Below are positions 5,744 through 6,070 of a stretch of 6,070 nt of DNA, one piece after another (within the stretch, counting starts at the first letter, position 1; each line of letters starts with the position of its first letter). The DNA comes from JBEKCP01 sp050014815. GTDB lineage: Bacteria > Planctomycetota > Planctomycetia > Pirellulales > Thermoguttaceae. The position numbers and the translations under genes were made by a program. Under the pieces are notes generated by a model that saw nothing but the letters and a program-made list of their open reading frames with translations, ran no database searches and was not told where the DNA came from. The stretch spans positions 1-6,070 of the forward strand of contig JBEKCP010000388.1 of NCBI GenBank assembly GCA_050014815.1, read 5' to 3'.

Positions 5744-5928
5744 TTCATGGGATGGATACGGGTTTTCTGGTGTCGGCGGAACTCGTGGAGCACCCCGACC
5801 ACGTCGCCGCACGCGCGATCGTGTCTCGGTTGCTCGGCAATGGCGACCGCGTGGCTTTGGCCCCCCAAGTTCTCGCGGAGTTCATCAGGTTACACTCGCA
5901 ATGGTGCCCCCGGCGGCGTGAGCACTGA
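5740..5928 (+). pseudogene. PIN-domain toxin (VapC-like), interrupted
   Basis: The first about 50 residues are a typical PIN start. GMDTGFLV carries the first metal-binding Asp (residue 6). HPDHVAARAIVSRLL follows, then the strand and helix VALAPQVLAEFIRL with the conserved Glu47. PIN toxins of this kind are RNases of about 130-140 residues. This one loses similarity after EFIRL, runs through HSQWCPRRREH and stops at 5926-5928. It therefore lacks the later acidic residues that complete the active site and cannot be an active nuclease as it reads. Neither other forward frame resumes PIN-like sequence before the window ends, so this is an insertion or rearrangement rather than a simple frameshift. 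The intact antitoxin overlaps its start. If the interrupting DNA is a self-splicing intron, the toxin might still be made. Confidence 0.75.
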
Positions 5929-6070
5929 GGGAACCCCGCCGGAAATGAGTATTGTGTCCTTGCGCTACGTTGAACTTGGGAAAGGAGGATGGATGTAGGA
6001 TACACCTTGAAACCTTTCGATGGAACCCTACGGGTAACCAAGCCCGTCCGGAAGAGTTTGGCCAACAGCC
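5904..6070 (+). mobile_element. Possible 5' end of a group II intron, runs off the window
   Basis: The sequence interrupting the PIN gene begins near GTGCCCCCGGC, close to the GTGCGCCCGGC start I remember for bacterial group II introns. It is rich in nested pairings: CCGGCGG (5910-5916) with CCGCCGG (5936-5942), GTGTCCT (5954-5960) with AGGATACAC (5997-6005, two bases bulged), GTAGG (5995-5999) with CCTAC (6027-6031), and CGGG (6031-6034) with CCCG (6043-6046). TTGAACTTGGGAAAGGAGGA (5970-5989) loosely resembles the GGAATCTGAAGGAAGC part of domain I. No domain V and no reverse transcriptase lie inside the window, so the identity is unproven. An IS end or another structured RNA remains possible. 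An ORF open to the edge starts at ATG 5989 (MDVGYTLKPFDG...), but AGGAGG touches its start codon and I do not call it a gene. Confidence 0.32.

Noticed and set aside
1..6070. CRISPR array, tRNA or rRNA
   Set aside because: No regularly spaced 24-40 bp direct repeats, and no cloverleaf or rRNA core sequence was seen on either strand.

Overview
The window looks like a piece of a planctomycete (Planctomycetota) chromosome. This is inferred from gene content and style: a small soluble histidine kinase with a THEFNN H-box, an 86-residue hypothetical protein of a type I associate with this phylum, several unrelated palindromic intergenic repeats, weak or absent Shine-Dalgarno sequences, and GC-rich genes separated by long gaps. 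No rRNA or marker gene is present to confirm it.

Layout, left to right. 1-268 is non-coding and carries AT-rich CAATTTG-type repeats in tandem and inverted orientation. 269-1111 (-) is an orphan cytoplasmic sensor histidine kinase. A good sigma70-like promoter (1270-1298, +) precedes a small conserved-type hypothetical gene (1350-1610, +). 1611-2344 has no convincing gene. It holds two hairpins in the 1664-1770 stretch, a short protein-like tract on the minus strand, and a 109-bp palindromic MITE-like element (1961-2069) with perfect 11-bp inverted ends. 2345-2566 (-) is an addiction-module-type antitoxin with its own likely promoter but no recognisable toxin. 2567-2889 holds a large imperfect inverted repeat (2701-2843) and a hairpin that probably terminates the next gene. 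2890-4974 (-) is the main gene, a complete GlgX-type glycogen debranching enzyme (GH13). 4975-5509 is gene-free, with an 8-bp tandem repeat and a 9-bp inverted repeat. 5510-5743 (+) is a second antitoxin, translationally coupled by an ATGA overlap to a PIN-domain (VapC-like) toxin. The toxin breaks off after about 50 residues, and the sequence from about 5904 to the window end looks like structured, probably inserted DNA. Its first bases resemble the 5' end of a bacterial group II intron.

The genes do not form one pathway. GlgX trims glycogen branches on its own, with no glgA, glgB, glgC or glgP beside it. The kinase has no adjacent response regulator. The two antitoxin loci are independent, one lacking a toxin and the other with a broken one. 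The strongest lead is the interrupted toxin at the right edge. The second is that nearly every intergenic gap carries a different palindromic repeat family.
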